Part shown: positions 62,394 to 64,000 of the stretch, piece after piece
Position numbering within the stretch: the first letter of the stretch is position 1
How the letters are laid out: the number at the start of each line of letters is the position of its first letter
Assembly (NCBI GenBank): GCA_019914995.1
Contig: CM034126.1
Coordinates: forward strand, 13,893,001-13,957,000
Length of the DNA stretch: 64,000 nucleotides
Source of the DNA: Acanthochlamys bracteata
Taxonomy: Eukaryota > Streptophyta > Magnoliopsida > Pandanales > Velloziaceae
Reading direction: 5' to 3'
Notes under the pieces: generated by a model
Databases searched by the model: none
What the model was told of the DNA's origin: nothing
Seen by the model: the letters and a program-made list of their open reading frames with translations, nothing else
Position numbers and translations under genes: made by a program

Positions 62394-64000
62394 TCACAGC
62401 AAGTAAAACTGTGAATACAATAGCTCACGAATCTTGTAGTATTCTTCACATAAAGGTCCTTCGATAAGCACTTGTTGAGCACCAGAACCACCTCCCTGTA
62501 AAAGCTAAAAGTCAGTCAACTCCAAGACCATTACCAAAATAAGGTAACACTATTTTGGCATGGCATATGTCTTTGAATGACGAACATATAAAAGGTATGA
62601 CCTTTTGGGCAGAATCGGTGATTTTGCGGAGCGTCACATAGTCACCACATCGTAAAGCACCACCACCAGCAAACTCCACCTGAAATAGGTAAAAGGTAGT
62701 ACACGAACATATGAGCTTAAAATGTACTCAACCTCCTCTATGATCAACACTCTTATTACGCAAACTATTTTAGATACCAGACATATTATGTATATCAGAC
62801 CACATGAAATAGAGGCAAACATGTTTATACCTCATTTGCATGAGAAACAGCTAAGCATACATGCAAGGAAGTTATCTTGATACTTGAATTCTGCTTCACA
62901 GTCAAACCTTTGAATTTGGATATGACGCTCACTCCCAAGACATTCATCACGTTTCACAAAATATAAACAAGGTAGCAAGTATCATGATGTTCAGACAGCA
63001 TACCTGAATGCCTTTGCTGGATAGGAATTGCTTGAAATCTGCTAACTTCAGGTCCCCAACAAGAACGGATTTGTGGACAGGAGGAGTGGAAGCAAGGGGG
63101 AGAAGACACAACATGTCATCAGTTTTTCCAACCTCAGCGTCAGTCCAAGATACCTCATATTCACCAAGCTGCAAGCAGTTGTTCAATACTTAATAATGTG
63201 CATGCTAACACAAGAAGAAGGCTAATGCTTAAAGATATTGACTATTTGATGTAAATAACTTCAATGATAGACCACAATAGAGATACTCAAAAATATCCAC
63301 CAACATAATGAAATATTCTCAAAGACATGTTTCCTTTCAAAAATTACTTTTTTATATACATCATTCTACCTGCGCAACTAGCACCTGAACGAGAAATGTC
63401 TCCACTAATCTTTTTCCCAGTTACACTTTCCAAGATCAAGGTTGAAGAGTTGCATGTACTATAATGGTGAAACGGAATACTCAAAAGAGGATCGTGATAT
63501 CTTAAGCTGAAAAGTCATACTAGCAGCTAACCGATAACTTTACCATCTATTTTTCTTTCCCTCAATTGGTGATACAACACTGTTCATATCAGATAATTTC
63601 AAACTTGCTCAATAGCCTCATAGAAGGAAAAGGTCAGCACCAAACCATAGGAAACCTAGAACTCTGCTAAATTGACGTGATGGAGAAGAACATACTTTCA
63701 CCCATTTGCATGCATAGCTCTTTCATCACAGAACAAAAGGATAAACTTGCTTTTGCAGTAACTAGTAACACAAAATATCAAAGAGGGGCTTACCTTCTTA
63801 AAAAGAACATTGCTCATTAACCTCTCTGAAAGTTGCACCTGAAATGAGAAGAACCAAAACAACTTCTGCTAATGAGCCTTTCAGGACATCTGTAGTCTGA
63901 GAGCTTAAAGCAATATGAATGGAATCACAGCTTACTAAAAGTCATAAACAATGACCTTGTAAGCACACAAATCAGAAGTTACATCAATAGTTTCTTCAAT
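62394..64000 (-). CDS. CPSF100: CPSF100 (cleavage and polyadenylation specificity factor subunit 2), C-terminal part
   Basis: Five minus-strand exons at the 3' end of the gene: from the window edge (64000) to 63956, then 63838-63794, 63168-63004, 62679-62602 and 62495-62394. The 5' part lies beyond the window. CPSF100 is the non-catalytic metallo-beta-lactamase-like partner of CPSF73 in the nuclear complex that cleaves pre-mRNA and sets the poly(A) site. The visible C-terminal region reads VQLSERLMSNVLFKK, LGEYEVSWTDAEVGKTDDML, VLVGDLKLADFKQFLSSKGIQ, VEFAGGGALRCGDYVTLRK and VLIEGPLCEEYYKIRELLYS, ending QFYLL, which closely matches plant CPSF100. All four visible introns join in phase 0. No catalytic motifs are expected in this part. 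Confidence 0.93.

Overview
This window is nuclear DNA from a flowering plant, most likely a eudicot. The genes are intron-rich with GT..AG junctions and AT-rich introns. Several are plant families: an AT-hook/PPC protein, a GL3/EGL3-type bHLH, a DUF3527 protein, plant LpxB and a chloroplast-type SLH protein. I rebuilt gene models by hand from splice signals, reading frame and family resemblance. Every complete multi-exon model given here sums to a whole number of codons.

Layout. 1-1.3 kb (+): 3' end of an unrecognised gene ending in a C-terminal membrane anchor. 2.5-6.0 kb (+): GPX6-like thiol peroxidase with a long organelle presequence. 8.1-12.5 kb (+): AHL protein with two AT-hooks. 13.5-16.7 kb (+): plant lipid-A-disaccharide synthase (LpxB). 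17.0-17.6 kb: a GC-richer block, possibly organelle-derived, with an intact tRNA-Cys(GCA). 18.5-22.5 kb (-): DUF3527 gene with a spliced 5' leader. 22.5-27.2 kb: mostly non-coding, with a weakly supported small minus-strand gene. 27.3-27.4 kb: periodic site II promoter elements. 27.6-47.2 kb (+): tripeptidyl peptidase II in 34 exons, covering about 30 percent of the window. 49.0-50.4 kb (-): small C2-domain protein. 50.9-54.6 kb (-): GL3/EGL3-like bHLH. 56.5-61.7 kb (-): plastid-type SLH/coiled-coil membrane protein. 62.4-64 kb (-): 3' part of CPSF100.

These are independent genes, not a cluster or operon. TPP2 and the C2 gene converge. The C2, bHLH, SLH and CPSF100 genes follow one another on the minus strand. 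I found no CRISPR array, no intact transposon and no obvious new system. The most useful unusual signals are a perfect 39-bp in-frame duplication of a TPP2 splice acceptor, the block carrying tRNA-Cys, periodic site II elements before TPP2, a changed residue in the AHL GRFEIL motif, and a 186-bp repeat that stays open in one frame upstream of the bHLH gene.
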